Below the pieces are notes generated by a model. It was not told where the DNA came from, made no database searches, and worked only from the letters and a program-made list of their open reading frames with translations. Positions 21,538 through 33,027 of a stretch of DNA of 64,000 bases are shown one piece after another (within the stretch, counting starts at the first letter, position 1; every line of letters begins with the position of its first letter). Where the stretch lies: the NCBI GenBank assembly GCA_022059125.1, contig JAEUWY010000012.1:1798001-1862000 (forward strand), written 5' to 3'. Both the position numbers and the translations under genes were made by a program. The stretch is from Corynespora cassiicola (taxonomy: Eukaryota > Ascomycota > Dothideomycetes > Pleosporales > Corynesporascaceae).

Positions 21538-23866
21538 TGAGGCCAGAGTGCCCTGTTCCTACGACCCCATACTGCTCAGAGCATCAGGGTGAGGAAGATG
21601 ACAATTGGCCCTGAGTGCCATTGTTTGGATGTATCCATGATCCCGCGAGCTGCAAGGCAGGCAAGGGAAAAAGGAAGGATCCTGTTATCGGCGAAAGCCT
21701 ATAATGTCGGGAGACGTCCCGCTTTACGAACATGATGTTCAATGTCGACAATCCAGAGGAAACTGCCCAACGCGCAACATTCCTGGATTGTGTGCAACGT
21801 TGGTAGACGAACCTAGAACGACGCACTCGTTCAACAAGCTCTCCATGAAACACTTGTCAGCACGACGCAGACGAAGCGATGACAAAGTTACTTGGTCAGT
21901 GAACGACGACAATGTTGTCCGACGGATCCATGACGGACGAACGGACGGACCAATGATGAAGCGTGGCGCACTGCAACCGCAATGCACGACCATGTCAGCA
22001 TCTCTTGCATTCATCGTTATCAGAATGCTTGCTGGACAGGCCTGCATTTATTCCGGGCAGTTGCTTGAGGGCTACACGAGACTGAAATTGCCCACCGCGC
22101 AAATCGACACTGTCCAGGGCTATTGGAGAATGAGACTGCCCGCCGTTCCGAAAGAAGTCGACACGAAGAACTACCGTGGGTCCAGGTATTAATGAGAATC
22201 GTCCCAACGACTCGACACTCAATGGACAACGGCCATATGGCCTAAGTTTTCAATACCATGAACAAGCTCAATGCGCCCATGTTTCCATGAAGCCTCGTGG
22301 CTAACAAGACGAAGACCTGTTCGAAGAGCACTCGAAGAGCCAATCGAAGAGATCATGCACATGGCCATACGAAGGTCGATCCCGGGATCATGCATGGGGC
22401 CTTACGAAGACCGCTCGAAGAACTAGTCACAGAAATACTACTAGTACCATTCGAAGAACCGGCAGCGCTGCCGACGAAGAATACGAAGTACGCAACACAT
22501 GGCCCTTTCCGGAGTAAGGGGTAACCCTCGACACTAAACGCGGAAGCTGGCGAGGCTGGACCTCTTTGCAACCCGCAATGAGCTTCTGGCAGGTCCCAGC
22601 TGCCGTATCTGGTGGAAGATGCCAACAGACATGGAGTCGTTTGACACGATTCTGACAGGCCGCAAGGTCCCTGGCAATACTGCTCCAAGGCACCCATGTA
22701 CGCATCATACTACGCAAAGTGTGACGAAGGAACATGCACCAGCATGATTCGACCCGCACATGGCGTAATTGTCCAAGAATGCATTATGAATCCTTTCAAT
22801 GAAAGACGGTATCTTTCTATGGAAATTTTCACTGAAGCTTTCAGGCGACGACGTTATATCCGGGCGGTGAACCGCCATCGGGTACCAAGTTTGACTGCGT
22901 GGATCGATATTGCCCTTTCGCGCATCAAACGCAATGCCATGCAAGGGAGGACTACAGCATTTGGTACGAACAGTTACCTCTTGCTAACTTTCTGAGCAAG
23001 GCTTTGTTACATAAGACTAGGAGATTCTAGCTTATGTTGATCGAAACGAGTCTAGAGGGCAATGCCTTGAGGCTCGGGTTGATCTATCAATCCAGGAATG
23101 AAGGTTACCTTCTCTCTGGGTTGATGCTGTGGGCGCAAAAAAAGAAAACCATCTCTATACTCTTCATTCGGACAGACGCACGTTTGAATTGACGCCAGTG
23201 GTCTTTTTGATCACAATTGGCACCTTAACATGTCCTATGGGTCTTGTGGCACAATGCCTTCTCTACCTATCATTCAGGTTCTACGCTTTGTGTAAAACCG
23301 GATGGTTGTGTAGGGAGCCCATTCCCGGACAAATGGTTGGCTGGCGTCGGCCAATCCTGCTTCCAATTATGCTAGAGCTTGCCAATACGAAATGCACCAC
23401 GTTGAGCAAGTGTGGACAGGGAAGCAAGAGTGAAGAAAGCCTCGTCCTTTTCAGGGTGGGGTGCCTTGGCAACGTTTCGTCGAGCTGACTGTTAGCTCGG
23501 GGGTTAGTTGCGAAGGATACATGATTTTGTTGAGTATTCTCTATGAGTGACGCGTATACCGCGGAGCTCTGGGAGTCTTTTTGAACACATCAGACCTGTG
23601 ATCTCATTAATTAGTATGTTTATAACCAGATTGGCATTCCAGTCTTGTGTTTTAAACAACTTGATGAGGTCACAAGTCTGGGGTGTTGGCCTTCATCCAA
23701 TACAAATTGAATGGGTTTTTATCTTTTATTTGCAGCACTATGTTTGATGACTAGCTGGAGTGATGTTGTGACGTGATATGGGACAATGATTTCATTTTGG
23801 ATACTTAATCTTCAGGAACTGACGCTCTTCTGATTCGAATGTTCCCGTGGAACTCGTACACTTTAT

Positions 23867-25306
23867 TCAAGCCTCTGTGGTGGTCCCTACCTCTCGCTGC
23901 TTGTCCAACTCATTGAATTTACGAACCACTTGTAGTGTGGCGTAGTAGCTAAATGGCAACGCAAAGAACCACAACCCACAGTTGATACTGGCAGTTGCTA
24001 TCAGTGCCGTGGGTACCGCTTGAACGCCGAATCCAACTGCCACTCCCGCTGTCTCGATGCCTCGTAACAATGAGCTGTACCGAATCTGATCTCCCGGTGA
24101 GTCGGATAGGTTTCCAATGCACCAGTAGATGTAATTCTCGACCATGCCCAGACTGATCCGCTCGAACATGTACACTCCAAACCCGCGGCCGAAAGCTCTT
24201 TGGTTCTGCCAATCCAGGACCGGAAGAGTATGTCGATATTCATTTTGGATGTACACGGCCCATATCCAAGTTGCACTGTTCAGCGCTGCAATAAGAGCAA
24301 AAGTGCACACTGCACGAACTTGCCTGCTTTTATGCCATGGTAAGTCCACAAGTGAGCCCCCCAGCCAGGTCGCCAGCGTACCAACAACAGCCGACATGAA
24401 GCTTCCGAGGGCTCTCGACCGGACGGTAAAGTAAGTGGCAAGATAGGTCCCCGGATATGCCTGAATCCACCCAAAGTACCAAAACAGCGGTGTCAGCAGC
24501 AAGATCGACCGACTCTTCAGCAACCTCCACATCTCCCTCCCCTCAACTCTCCACTCAATTCCCCTCGGCGCCGCAATCTTGGTCCCATCATCCCTAGCCA
24601 CCTTCTCCGGATTCGACAGCAGCAGCCCAAAAAAGAATCCCAAACACTGAATCGCAATGAACCCCCAATACGTCTGATACCCAACCTTGCCCCTCTGATC
24701 GACCTTGTGATTGATCCCCAACGACACCGCCCCCCCAATCACATTCCCAAAATTCCGAAACGTGAACCACGTCGCGATATACCTCCCGCGCTTGTGCGCC
24801 TCGGGATACCCCGTCGCGACCGCGCCCTCGACGCTCCAAAAGAAGCCCGCGGACACGCCGCACGCGACGGCGCCGACGTAGACGAACCACGCGGACCCGA
24901 AGCGGTTTTGGACGTACAGGCCCGCGGCGTATAGCGGGTAGCCCAAGGCGCCGACGGCCAGCGTCCAGCGGAAACCGAGCAGGTTGGTGAGCCAGGGGCC
25001 GAGGAAGCAGGTCGCGGTCATGAAGGCGTAGAGCAGGGCGTTTGCGGCGTTGACGAGGTCGGGGGATTGGGAGCCGCCGACGCCTAGGCCATTCATGGCG
25101 CTCCATATTCCGGGGGCGCAGAAGGCGCAGACGCCGACGACGAGGATTTGGAAGAGGGTGCTGCGGCGGAATGGGGGGTGGGTTGGAGAAGAGGTAGTTG
25201 GGGAGGTGATGGGGCGGGGGGAACTGTCCCAGAGGTCCTCGTTGCCGCTTTTGTTGGTGAGGCCTTTTTGGGGGGATTCTGGTGTGGGAGGATCTATAGC
25301 TGCCAT
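23867..25306 (-). CDS. UNC93-like major facilitator (DUF895-type membrane protein)
   Basis: Intronless, 479 residues, about 11-12 hydrophobic segments. Matches the fungal UNC93/DUF895 branch of the MFS fold: FQILVVGVCAFCAPGIWSAMNGLGVGG in the first helix (a hallmark of the branch), GGxQxP loop, GWFWSVEGAVATGYPE-like helix with pedigree motif SAGFFWSVEGA, then GRYIATWFTFRNFGNVIGG. The N-terminal 45 residues are cytosolic, Ser/Pro-rich. The C-terminal half includes FWYFGWIQAYPGTY and the RGIETAGVAVGFGVQ stretch. Substrate unknown; family members have been proposed to carry ions or small metabolites, but this is not established. Divergent from the dioxygenase gene, with 584 bp between the start codons. 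Confidence 0.88.
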   Translation of the reverse strand: MAAIDPPTPESPQKGLTNKSGNEDLWDSSPRPITSPTTSSPTHPPFRRSTLFQILVVGVCAFCAPGIWSAMNGLGVGGSQSPDLVNAANALLYAFMTATCFLGPWLTNLLGFRWTLAVGALGYPLYAAGLYVQNRFGSAWFVYVGAVACGVSAGFFWSVEGAVATGYPEAHKRGRYIATWFTFRNFGNVIGGAVSLGINHKVDQRGKVGYQTYWGFIAIQCLGFFFGLLLSNPEKVARDDGTKIAAPRGIEWRVEGREMWRLLKSRSILLLTPLFWYFGWIQAYPGTYLATYFTVRSRALGSFMSAVVGTLATWLGGSLVDLPWHKSRQVRAVCTFALIAALNSATWIWAVYIQNEYRHTLPVLDWQNQRAFGRGFGVYMFERISLGMVENYIYWCIGNLSDSPGDQIRYSSLLRGIETAGVAVGFGVQAVPTALIATASINCGLWFFALPFSYYATLQVVRKFNELDKQREVGTTTEA

Positions 25307-25890
25307 CTTTGGTCGTAGGCTTGGGGAAGTTGAGAGAGATTACGGTATGGGACAGAAGCGTAGACGTCAAGTATCTGGGGATGTTTTACGCTCCCTATGC
25401 TTTGGAGACGAGATGAAAGTATTCGTGATGTTTTTTTTCTTTTTTTCAAAATGGACCGGATATACCAACAAATGCTTGAGAAATTGTGTGCGCTCTCGTC
25501 CGATGATTATGAGCACGCAACATTTCGACGCTGTGACGATCTTCGCCATTTCCCTCCAAAGTGCCCCAACATCTGATCCTTTATCCGATAGCGGCGAACC
25601 AATGATGGATATAAGGAAACTTAAACGTTACTTGTAGAGGAGAATCACACAACAGGTTTAGCTGTGGTTGCACAATTTTAGCACGGATAACAGCATACTT
25701 GGCGCCAGAGGGTACGTCGGTTCTTCCCCGCATCGGTTCGGATATAAGGCTGGCACAGATAGGATGATACGGCAAAGTTAACCCCACCCTCGCCAACATC
25801 AAGTTCATCAGGTGCTAGTCCGTTGTGAAGACGTCGTGGGTTTGCGATTCACATCTTTAATAAAACACTATTTGGGCACCACTTAACAAT
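25307..25890. promoter_or_regulatory. Shared divergent promoter region (UNC93-like / TauD-like)
   Basis: 584 bp between the two start codons. It contains a T-rich tract at 25430-25447. No clear TATA box or operator was seen. Co-regulation is inferred from geometry only. Confidence 0.4.
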
Positions 25891-27135
25891 TTGGAGTTTC
25901 AGAGTTCAGTAGTACGCCGTATATTTCTCAGCATGACGACCTCAGTTGCGCCACAACAAGTTCATAGTTTAAAATTGGATGGCTATGGTCCGTCTCCACT
26001 CACTTTCGAATCTTTTGATCTTCCTGCCACGAATCAGCGTATACTAGGGCCTCCTCATCCAGAGAATACCGTGACTCCACTGGCCCTACGGCCTTCAACT
26101 CACGGAAATGAAATGCCAGACCTAGATGTTGTGATTGAGACAATCAAGAATCTGCAATCTCAAGACGGAATTCTCACCAAGAAACTTGCTCAACACGGAA
26201 CACTGCTTTTCCGCGGCCTCCCCATCCACTCCGCCCAAGAGTTTAGCAAATTCGCCCACGCCTTCGGCTACAAGCCGCACGAAATCATCGGCATCGTCGT
26301 GGACCGCCCCCTCCTAGCCCCCAACGTCGCCCCAGCCAACGAAGCCCCCAAAGAAGTGCTGATCTACAACCACAACGAATCCCCCCAGGTGCCCCACGCC
26401 CCCGAATACATCTTCTTCTACAGCCACAAGGCGCCACTGGAGGGCGGCGAGACGCCCATCTCCTCCTCGCTCGAACTCTTCCACCGGGCGCAGGCCGAGA
26501 TGCCCGACTTCATCGCCGCCCTGGCCGAAAAGGGGATCCGGAGCAGGGTGACGTACAAGGCCGAGAGGCAGTACGCGGGGGGCTCGACGCTGCGCCAGGC
26601 GTTTGGCAAGCAGATCCAGGACGGCGACGACGAGCCTACGCGCCGCGCCAAGATCGAGGCCCAGATCAGGAGGTATGCGAGGGGCGAGCATACGACTTGG
26701 GAGTGGAGCGACGGCGATGGGGGGGGACAGACGCTCACGCTGACGCACCACCTTCCCGCCATCCGCGCGCAGCCCGTCACCCGCCTTCCCACGCTGTTCA
26801 CGGGGCTTGCGGCGTACTACAAGAATTTTGTGGGTGGGGCGAGTGCGGCGCGGAAGAATGTCACGCAGCAGCTGTATGGGGATGGTACGCCGATTCCGGA
26901 CGAGTATTTGGAGAGGTTGGCGCGGATTACGGATGAGATTCGTGTGCTGCATCGGTGGGAGAGGGGCGATGTGCTTGTATATGATAATGTGATCAGTCAG
27001 CATGGGAGGCAGCCGTGGGAAGGAGAGCAGGGGGATCGCGTGGTGTTGGCGAGTCTTTGGGACGGTGAGGTGCCAGGGAAGTACGAAGGGAGCGTCGGTG
27101 ATTGGGCGAGTGTTGTGCAGGCTAGTGAGGGATAG
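25891..27135 (+). CDS. TauD/TfdA-family Fe(II)/2-oxoglutarate dioxygenase
   Basis: Non-heme iron, 2-oxoglutarate-dependent oxygenase of the TauD/TfdA superfamily (the family includes taurine, sulfonate, alkylsulfate and gamma-butyrobetaine hydroxylases; here the substrate is unknown). Intronless, up to 414 residues. A second in-frame ATG at 25933 (MTTSVAPQQ) is an equally likely start. HGTLLFRGLPIHSAQEFSKFAHAFGY is the conserved N-terminal part. Iron ligands: the HxE in YNHNESPQVP and the distal His in ISQHGRQPW; the Arg after it (GDRVVLASLW) would hold 2-oxoglutarate. This fungal branch usually runs to about 400 residues, so the gene looks complete. Codon use shifts from AT-richer in the first 100 codons to GC-rich later. 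Pairing with a membrane carrier next door suggests uptake and breakdown of one compound, but that is conjecture. Confidence 0.9.
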   Translation: MEFQSSVVRRIFLSMTTSVAPQQVHSLKLDGYGPSPLTFESFDLPATNQRILGPPHPENTVTPLALRPSTHGNEMPDLDVVIETIKNLQSQDGILTKKLAQHGTLLFRGLPIHSAQEFSKFAHAFGYKPHEIIGIVVDRPLLAPNVAPANEAPKEVLIYNHNESPQVPHAPEYIFFYSHKAPLEGGETPISSSLELFHRAQAEMPDFIAALAEKGIRSRVTYKAERQYAGGSTLRQAFGKQIQDGDDEPTRRAKIEAQIRRYARGEHTTWEWSDGDGGGQTLTLTHHLPAIRAQPVTRLPTLFTGLAAYYKNFVGGASAARKNVTQQLYGDGTPIPDEYLERLARITDEIRVLHRWERGDVLVYDNVISQHGRQPWEGEQGDRVVLASLWDGEVPGKYEGSVGDWASVVQASEG

Positions 27136-28010
27136 AGGGGCATCATGCTACGTTTGAGGTAGTCTTTAGTATTTACTCAACGCTAGCCAAGTTGATATCC
27201 ATCCTTGACGTGTAAGGAATATGTGATTTGGAAGGCTAATTGCACTTAAGAATGTGTAGATAGGTTAGATATAAATGTAAGTATTTAGGGCATCATTACA
27301 GGTGGGCTCGGAAGGTAGATACTCCAAGACTCGTTGCATGGTACTGTTCATTCGTATCGACTCCTCCAAATTGCCAGAAAACAGAAAAAAACATTAATAG
27401 TTGAAGCTAATAGAGAGAACTCACATGCAGTAAATCAAGGCGCTAGTGAAAAAAAAAACATTGCTGAAATCCAAGTAGAATAAACAACAGCTTCAACTTT
27501 ATTGCTGCCGTGAAAGCCAAGGTGCCGAAGTATCAATGAATAAGATACTATCGGATTGCGGATCATGGAGGGGAAATGTGCTATCCCTAGACAGAGACTT
27601 TTAAAAACATGTTGTTACCCGTTGATGATGCATCCAAGACTTGAAGACTATCTTGATACTTCAATGTGTCGTTGGATGATAATCTCGTGGTAAGGCGATA
27701 ACTCTAAGAGAGCCTTACAAACCCCCAAGCCAACATCGTCTATGAATATCCGCTGCTGCTCTCAACCTTGATCATCAGCCCAAGCATCACCTAGGCGAAT
27801 CTTGCAGACAGGCATCGGCACGCCCTTCCTCTTTTCCCCTCGACCCCCACCCTGCTACTCGAAGGTCCAAGCCCGTACCCAAATTTACCCCCAAGCCCCA
27901 AAATAGCAACCCCGCACTCGTGTAGCCCCTGACCAACCACCACAGCCAAGCATGGCGTTCGCTTCTCCGCGCCAATCCGCCCCCCCCGTGGCGTCAATCT
28001 ACCTGAGTAA
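27136..28010. other. Intergenic, no gene seen
   Basis: AT-rich left part (to about 27,700), then C-rich. Short minus-strand frames at 27,787-28,021 overlap one another and have no domain. Contains the 3' UTR of the dioxygenase gene. Confidence 0.55.
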
Positions 28011-28310
28011 CTAGTTACCATCCAACCACATCAGCGCCATGACATCACTCGTCAGCGGGGCGCAAGAAAAAGCAACGAGGCGCGCTCCAAGAAGGCCCAA
28101 GACGCCAAAAAGATTCTTGACTCTCTCTTGGTTGCCGACCCGAAAAGCGACGACAAGTACCCGGAAAGGGGGTTCCGAACAAGCCTCGACTATCCTTGGA
28201 CCGCTGCGCCAAGCGTGGTGAATCGATCTGCGCACCTCGAAGAGGCGGCCGACCATGGATCACGTTTTGAAGAGAGCGGGGGGTGGGGGTAGCAAAGAGC
28301 CTGCGAGGGC
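28011..28310 (+). other. Coding-like open frame without ATG, probable 5' part of the next gene
   Basis: The frame is open from 28011 to the TAG at 28308-28310. It contains a hydrophilic, protein-like sequence (KKAQDAKKILDSLLVADPKS, TSLDYPWTAAPSVVNRSAH). It has no ATG of its own. An upstream ATG at 27952 (MAFASPRQSAPP) could join through a 68-bp intron ending at 28055, in frame, although the GTGGCG donor is weak. At the 3' end it overlaps, one base out of frame, the small membrane-protein frame; the slip is at a G6-T-G5 run (28278-28289). Removing one G would fuse the two frames. So this is either the N-terminal half of one gene broken by a real or assembly indel, or chance. Confidence 0.42.
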
Positions 28311-28664
28311 GTATCACCCCCCGCCGTCGGTGGGACACGAGATGGGCGTCATGTTCGGATTCATCGGTGCGTCGCGGGTTTCCTTCTTCTTTTTTTCCCC
28401 CCCTCTCCCACAGGTTACCATTGCGTTATACTTTGGTTAGTGATCGGGGCTAGGCGGCGTCAGTGTAACTTTTTCTTCAGCTTGTCACTTTCCGCCTTGA
28501 CGTGGCTCTAATGTGAGATAGGCTTCATGCTACTTTGCTCCGTCGTTTACGTTGCCGTTTGGCAGACGGCTAACAAGCGAAGTCAGCGCAGGGAAGCGGA
28601 GCGCATTGAGAGATTGAGAGCCAGCGGGCTTTTGCGTCGAGAGAAGGAGGCTGCTGATGACTAG
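28255..28664 (+). CDS. Small single-pass membrane protein, unrecognised (possibly 3' part of a frameshifted gene)
   Basis: Minimal model: join(28255..28366, 28522..28664), 84 residues. The 155-bp intron has a GTGCGT donor, TCTAAT branch-like motif and GATAG acceptor; phase is kept. The splice joint lies inside one hydrophobic helix (VMFGFIG-FMLLCSVVYVAVW), which strongly supports the splice. The helix is followed by a basic, probably coiled tail (KRSQRREAERIERLRASG). The N-terminus is Gly/Pro-rich. No family recognised. The ATG at 28255 may not be the natural start: an upstream frame in another phase meets this one at a G run (previous entry), giving a longer protein of about 160 residues or more if the frames belong together. 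Confidence 0.55.
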
Positions 28665-31600
28665 AGGCCCATTGAGATGTAACGTTATTGGATGGCTCGA
28701 GCTGGTCCAAGCATCCTGTGTAGATTACAGGGCTGTTGAACACAGAGCCTTCAGCACTGAGTCAATTGCAACTACGCCACATTTCTCTCCACCGAGTAAC
28801 AACTCATTGTCTAGTCATTGATTTCCTAATCACCGAGACATGTCTTCCTCATTCCTGTCTTTGTGGGGAAAGCGAACATCAACCCAACACCCGAAACACC
28901 ATCACACCACCATGACCTCACCACCCACAACTGCCCGCTGGACAAAGAAAGAAAGAAAGAAAGAAGATGTTCCCTTGCGTGCCTTCCCCCCACCACTGCG
29001 CCGTACCAACCCACATATCGCATGTCATCGCACCAACGATCGTAATCCCCAGCTTCGCACGCCTGCCCGCACAGACTTCCAACCGAACCTAACCCAACGT
29101 GTCTATACATCATCACTTGCGCCCGTTCACGGCCCTCAGCGATCCTTCAATCTCGCACCAAGGGCCCCACCTACGAGCATGTGACTCTTACAACGTACAC
29201 GTCATACCGCGCCGGCGTGGTCTGCGAGTGCGCAGGGTGCCCAAGTATGTACGTACCATGGGATCGGGCCACGGGCACGAGCATGTTGTTTGTTCGTATT
29301 TTGAGGCCTGGCAAGCCTGAGACTCGGAGTGGGGGGAGGCGATTGCTCGTTCTTCGCGAGGCTGATATAATCTCTCTAGCGCGGCCCACGCGCCCATAAC
29401 TTTCAAACAGCAAAGCTCCCTGCGCCAGCACCTGAGGTGTAGTATGAGGAAGCGAGTGAGGTGGCGGTGGCCAATTGCGCACAGTCCTCGGGAGGCCGAC
29501 CGTCCAGCGTGCCCATTCCTGGAGTCTGGCTCGCAGCCAGTGGCAGTAGTAGTCCAACGTGCTGGGTAGTCTAGCCAGCAGAACAACAAAGCATGACTGA
29601 GCAACTAGTAGAAGAAACGAAAAAGGAATGATGCATACCGGCACGCCTTACCACCATCACCACCTCTTAGCAGCAGCAGCAGAGCAGAATCCTTCCGCAG
29701 GACCCTTGACAACGATGATCCCAACAGCTGATCTCTGATCCCACAATCTGCTCCTTCATCCCCCGGGTTCACCACGTCCACGCAGGTAAGAAAGGGAAGA
29801 TCGAGGCCGTTTTGTTTGATCGTCCGCCCGTGTACCCACCCACCAACACACCTCTCCCCCTCCCTCCCGCAATGGATAACGGCACGGCATCCTCCGCCAG
29901 CCAGCCATCCAGCCATCCAGCCTCGGGTCGCGCGGAAGAAGGCTAGACCAAGGACGAGTCGTTGGCCTCTCTCTTTTTTTTTTCTCCCCCTTCCCCCAGA
30001 ATTCCAAAACACGGACACCGTACCCATGCCGTATGCGAGCACAGAAAGAAGAAAAGATGGCCCATTCCCATTCCCCGGGATCACGTAGGCCATTTTAAAA
30101 ACGGGGGTCTTCTGGCGGCGGCATCTTTGCGATCCGCCTTCCCGTACCATGTTGGTGCTGAAACGCAACGCTGATATCAGCCAGGCGCGGGCAAAAAAAA
30201 AAGGGGGAGGGGGGCCCTGTGCAGCAAGCTGAACCTGCAGCTGCAGCTGCGCGTGTGCACCGCAGTCCGAACCGGACGCGAGATACGTTACAGTTTTGCG
30301 CCTAGGGCTGACCTTTGGATGCGTGCGTGGGTGCGGTGCCCCGTGCATAGGCCATGTATGTGTATGTAAGGTAGGTAGGCCAAGGGCTCGCTCGCAGTCT
30401 GCAGGCCTGAAACGGACCGGGACCCTGCCTGCGGGCGCGCGTCTGCTCTCCACATGTGTAGTTGATATGCACGCACGGGGACGCAGCATACGAGGAGAGG
30501 CGGTCTGACATTGCTAGTGTAGCGGCGTATTGCCCGTGTTGCTTTTCTTACACGTGTGGTGTGGGTGCCGAATACGAAGCCATGTGCGCGACTATACCCT
30601 GAGAGTGTGCGTGCATGCAGGTGCAGCGCTTCCACGCGAGGGGGCTTTTCTCGGGAGGAGTTCGAGAGGAGAGTGGAGGGAGAGAGTTGCCGGGGGGAAG
30701 AAGCGTAAGCAATTGAGTATTGGTGGAAGAGTGGATGTGGAGCAAAGCAATGGAAGAAGAAGAAAGGGTAGGAAGGAAGGAACGTGGTATCCACGCGAGT
30801 GGGCGCACCCACTAGGCTGTATCTACTGGCTTGCTCCGTCTCCACCATGTCCGACTACCGTAGACGCCCAGATACTATGCTTAGATTTTAGATTTCCACC
30901 CACACACATGGGCTTCTTGTCTTTTTCCCACCGCCGCATCTCCCCATCCGAAGAAGAAAGCCAACAACCCATCTCTCTTAGCCAGCATCCCGTCCCCCAA
31001 GCAGACCCCCCTAAGCGCCCCGTACTGTACGCTTAGTAGGCCCGACCAAGTCAACCCACCTCCAACCATCCAGCCGTCCCTCCGTCGATCCCCGTTCTGC
31101 CCAAAAAGAACCCTCAAGAGATAGACTTTGCCTCTCCCAACTCAATCCTGCATCCGCGGCCCTACGCCACCTCCCCAGCCCTCTCCCCAGCCCTCGCCCC
31201 CGAGATCCCCCAAGCCCGAACAACGTACCGCGCACTCCTACCCAACACTCACCCACGCCCCGTAGATCGCGTTCCTCCCTCCTCCCCAATCCACGCCCCA
31301 CCAGATAGTAGGCCCGATAGAACACGTCGAAAAGAAGTACCACCGAACGAGGAGTCGACAACCCATGCCAATGCCAATGCCAACGCCCAGCCCACCCTTC
31401 CTACCCGCCCTCCCTCCCGCTCCCCACCCACAATCCGTCGACTAACTAGCACACGTGTATGCTACCCACCCACGGCCCGAACCAAGGCCAAAAAATACCG
31501 GCCGCCATCCATTTATCTGCTCGTGACAATTGACGTCTCCGCCGTTGTACATGGCCTGCCCTGCCCTGCCCTGCCCTGCGCGTGCCACGCCCCTCCCCCC

Positions 31601-33027
31601 TATTTCCTTTCGCAATCAGCCCACCTGCGGGCCTGGTCTCTGCTTTTACCTGCAACGCATGCTGCGCAACGCAACGGCAGGTCAAACGGCCTTTTGGCCG
31701 ACTGGTTGCTGGGCGCTGGATGTGAGGCAGCAAAGGGAGGATGGCACGGACAGGACAGGACAGGACGGGACGAGGGCGAGGGCGAGGGCAAGTAGCCGGA
31801 GGGTTCCGCACCCCGGGCGGGAAGGAAGGGAGCAAGGCGGGAGGGCCGAATGGGCGGGTGGTGGGACGCGTGTGTGGTTGGCATGGGGATGGAGGGGGGC
31901 GGTGTGGAGGGGGGACGGTAGATGGATGATGGGTTAGGTGGGTGTGTAGTTGGGCAGGCGGACAGGCAGACGGGAAGGCAGAAAGGCAGGAAGGCAGATG
32001 GACGGGTAGGTGGGCAGGTAGTACAAACCTTCCAGGACGTGCCAGACAGACGGTAAAATGGCACCAGCAGACCAGCTAGTCAAGCGAAGGAAAACACCTT
32101 TGGAATCAATGCATCATCACATGACAGCAGCAAAGGCAATAGACAGTCAAGTTCGTATCTGCGCTCATAAGCGCGTCCATAATCCATTGTTCAATCTCCA
32201 TATCGGGGTATTATCCTAGCGCAGTACTATACGCTTAAACCAAAGGCTTCGTCGCCATCATGCATTTGGCAGGAACGCATCCAACAAAGCAAAGGAAAAA
32301 AAAAACCAGGCCAAGTCCTCGCACAGTGAGACGGCCCCCAGACATGATAAAATAACGCCATAAGCGCCAATCCGCACCTCGCAATCCTTTGCAAACCTTG
32401 CCGTACCGAAACGACTGGATAGAGATGCAATGCAAACCCGGGTTTTGGACTTCTATCATAAGGCTAGAAAGCAGAGCAAGAAAAAGATACACATGAAAAG
32501 TTTTTTTAAAAAAAAAAAGAGGGCATCGACTTCGTAGCAGGCCATGAACGCCCAATGCCACGTGCAGCCAAAACAAGGAGGAATGCTTTTGATTTGGGCA
32601 CAGACGCAGTCGAACAGCCGTTACGATCCTGCAGGACGTGTGTGGTGTATGTGTTAAGATGACAGTGACGTGTTGGGGCGGCGGTGCAACACAGCCGGAC
32701 TTTTTTTTTCTTGAAGCGGCGGTGGCTGCAAAACATTCGGGGCCGATGCACAGTGATGCAGTGTGTTGGGCCCGAGAAGAGGGGGCAGCCTTGTGCTAGA
32801 TGATGTTCTGGCAATGAGTGCGGAGTTGCAAGGGTATAGGATGCAACGATTCTCCCTCGCGGACTAGGCCAGTACACAACCCTTCGACCCCCCCTCGAGG
32901 GGGTCTCTGGCTGCAGGCCAACAAGGCGGACTCGGATCATGGTGGTGCGGTGCTACTGCATCTAGGCGGTAGGATGCAAGCTGTAGGATGCCACGTGGGC
33001 TAGTGGAGCTGAGCTGCAGCCGGGCGA
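28665..33027. other. Long gene-poor, low-complexity intergenic region
   Basis: 4.4 kb with no supported gene. Open frames on both strands are dominated by Pro, Ser, Arg and His from C-rich or G-rich sequence. Repetitive short stretches: ACAGG/GGCGAG runs at 31,757-31,790, CCAATG-type at 31,364-31,385, GGCAGG-type at 31,950-32,030, and AAAG repeats near 28,947-28,966. A frame at 28,840-29,184 (114 codons) begins acceptably but lacks any domain. The right end is downstream of the phosducin-like gene. A long non-coding transcript cannot be excluded. Confidence 0.5.

Larger units (their letters stand above)
19659..23866. other. Gene-free 4.2-kb region rich in decayed tandem repeats
   Basis: No supported gene. 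Frames are short, without domains or splicing logic. The left 700 bp contains the EF-hand promoter. From about 20,490 to 21,540 three families of tandem repeats lie side by side (separate entries). From 21,740 to 22,160 phrases of the type ACTGCCC-x-CGC recur next to GTCGACA-like motifs, and 22,320-22,460 has many CGAAGA motifs. This looks like old, mutated repetitive DNA, but no terminal repeat or transposase/reverse-transcriptase fragment could be identified. Confidence 0.6.

Noticed and set aside
28039..28221. 60-codon ATG-started frame upstream of the small membrane protein
   Set aside because: Overlaps a longer frame with more protein-like content. Its own product is Arg/Lys/Pro-rich with no link to the downstream exon.
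29605..30848. 294- and 186-codon minus-strand frames
   Set aside because: Low-complexity composition from G/C-rich tracts, no conserved motif, no plausible start context.
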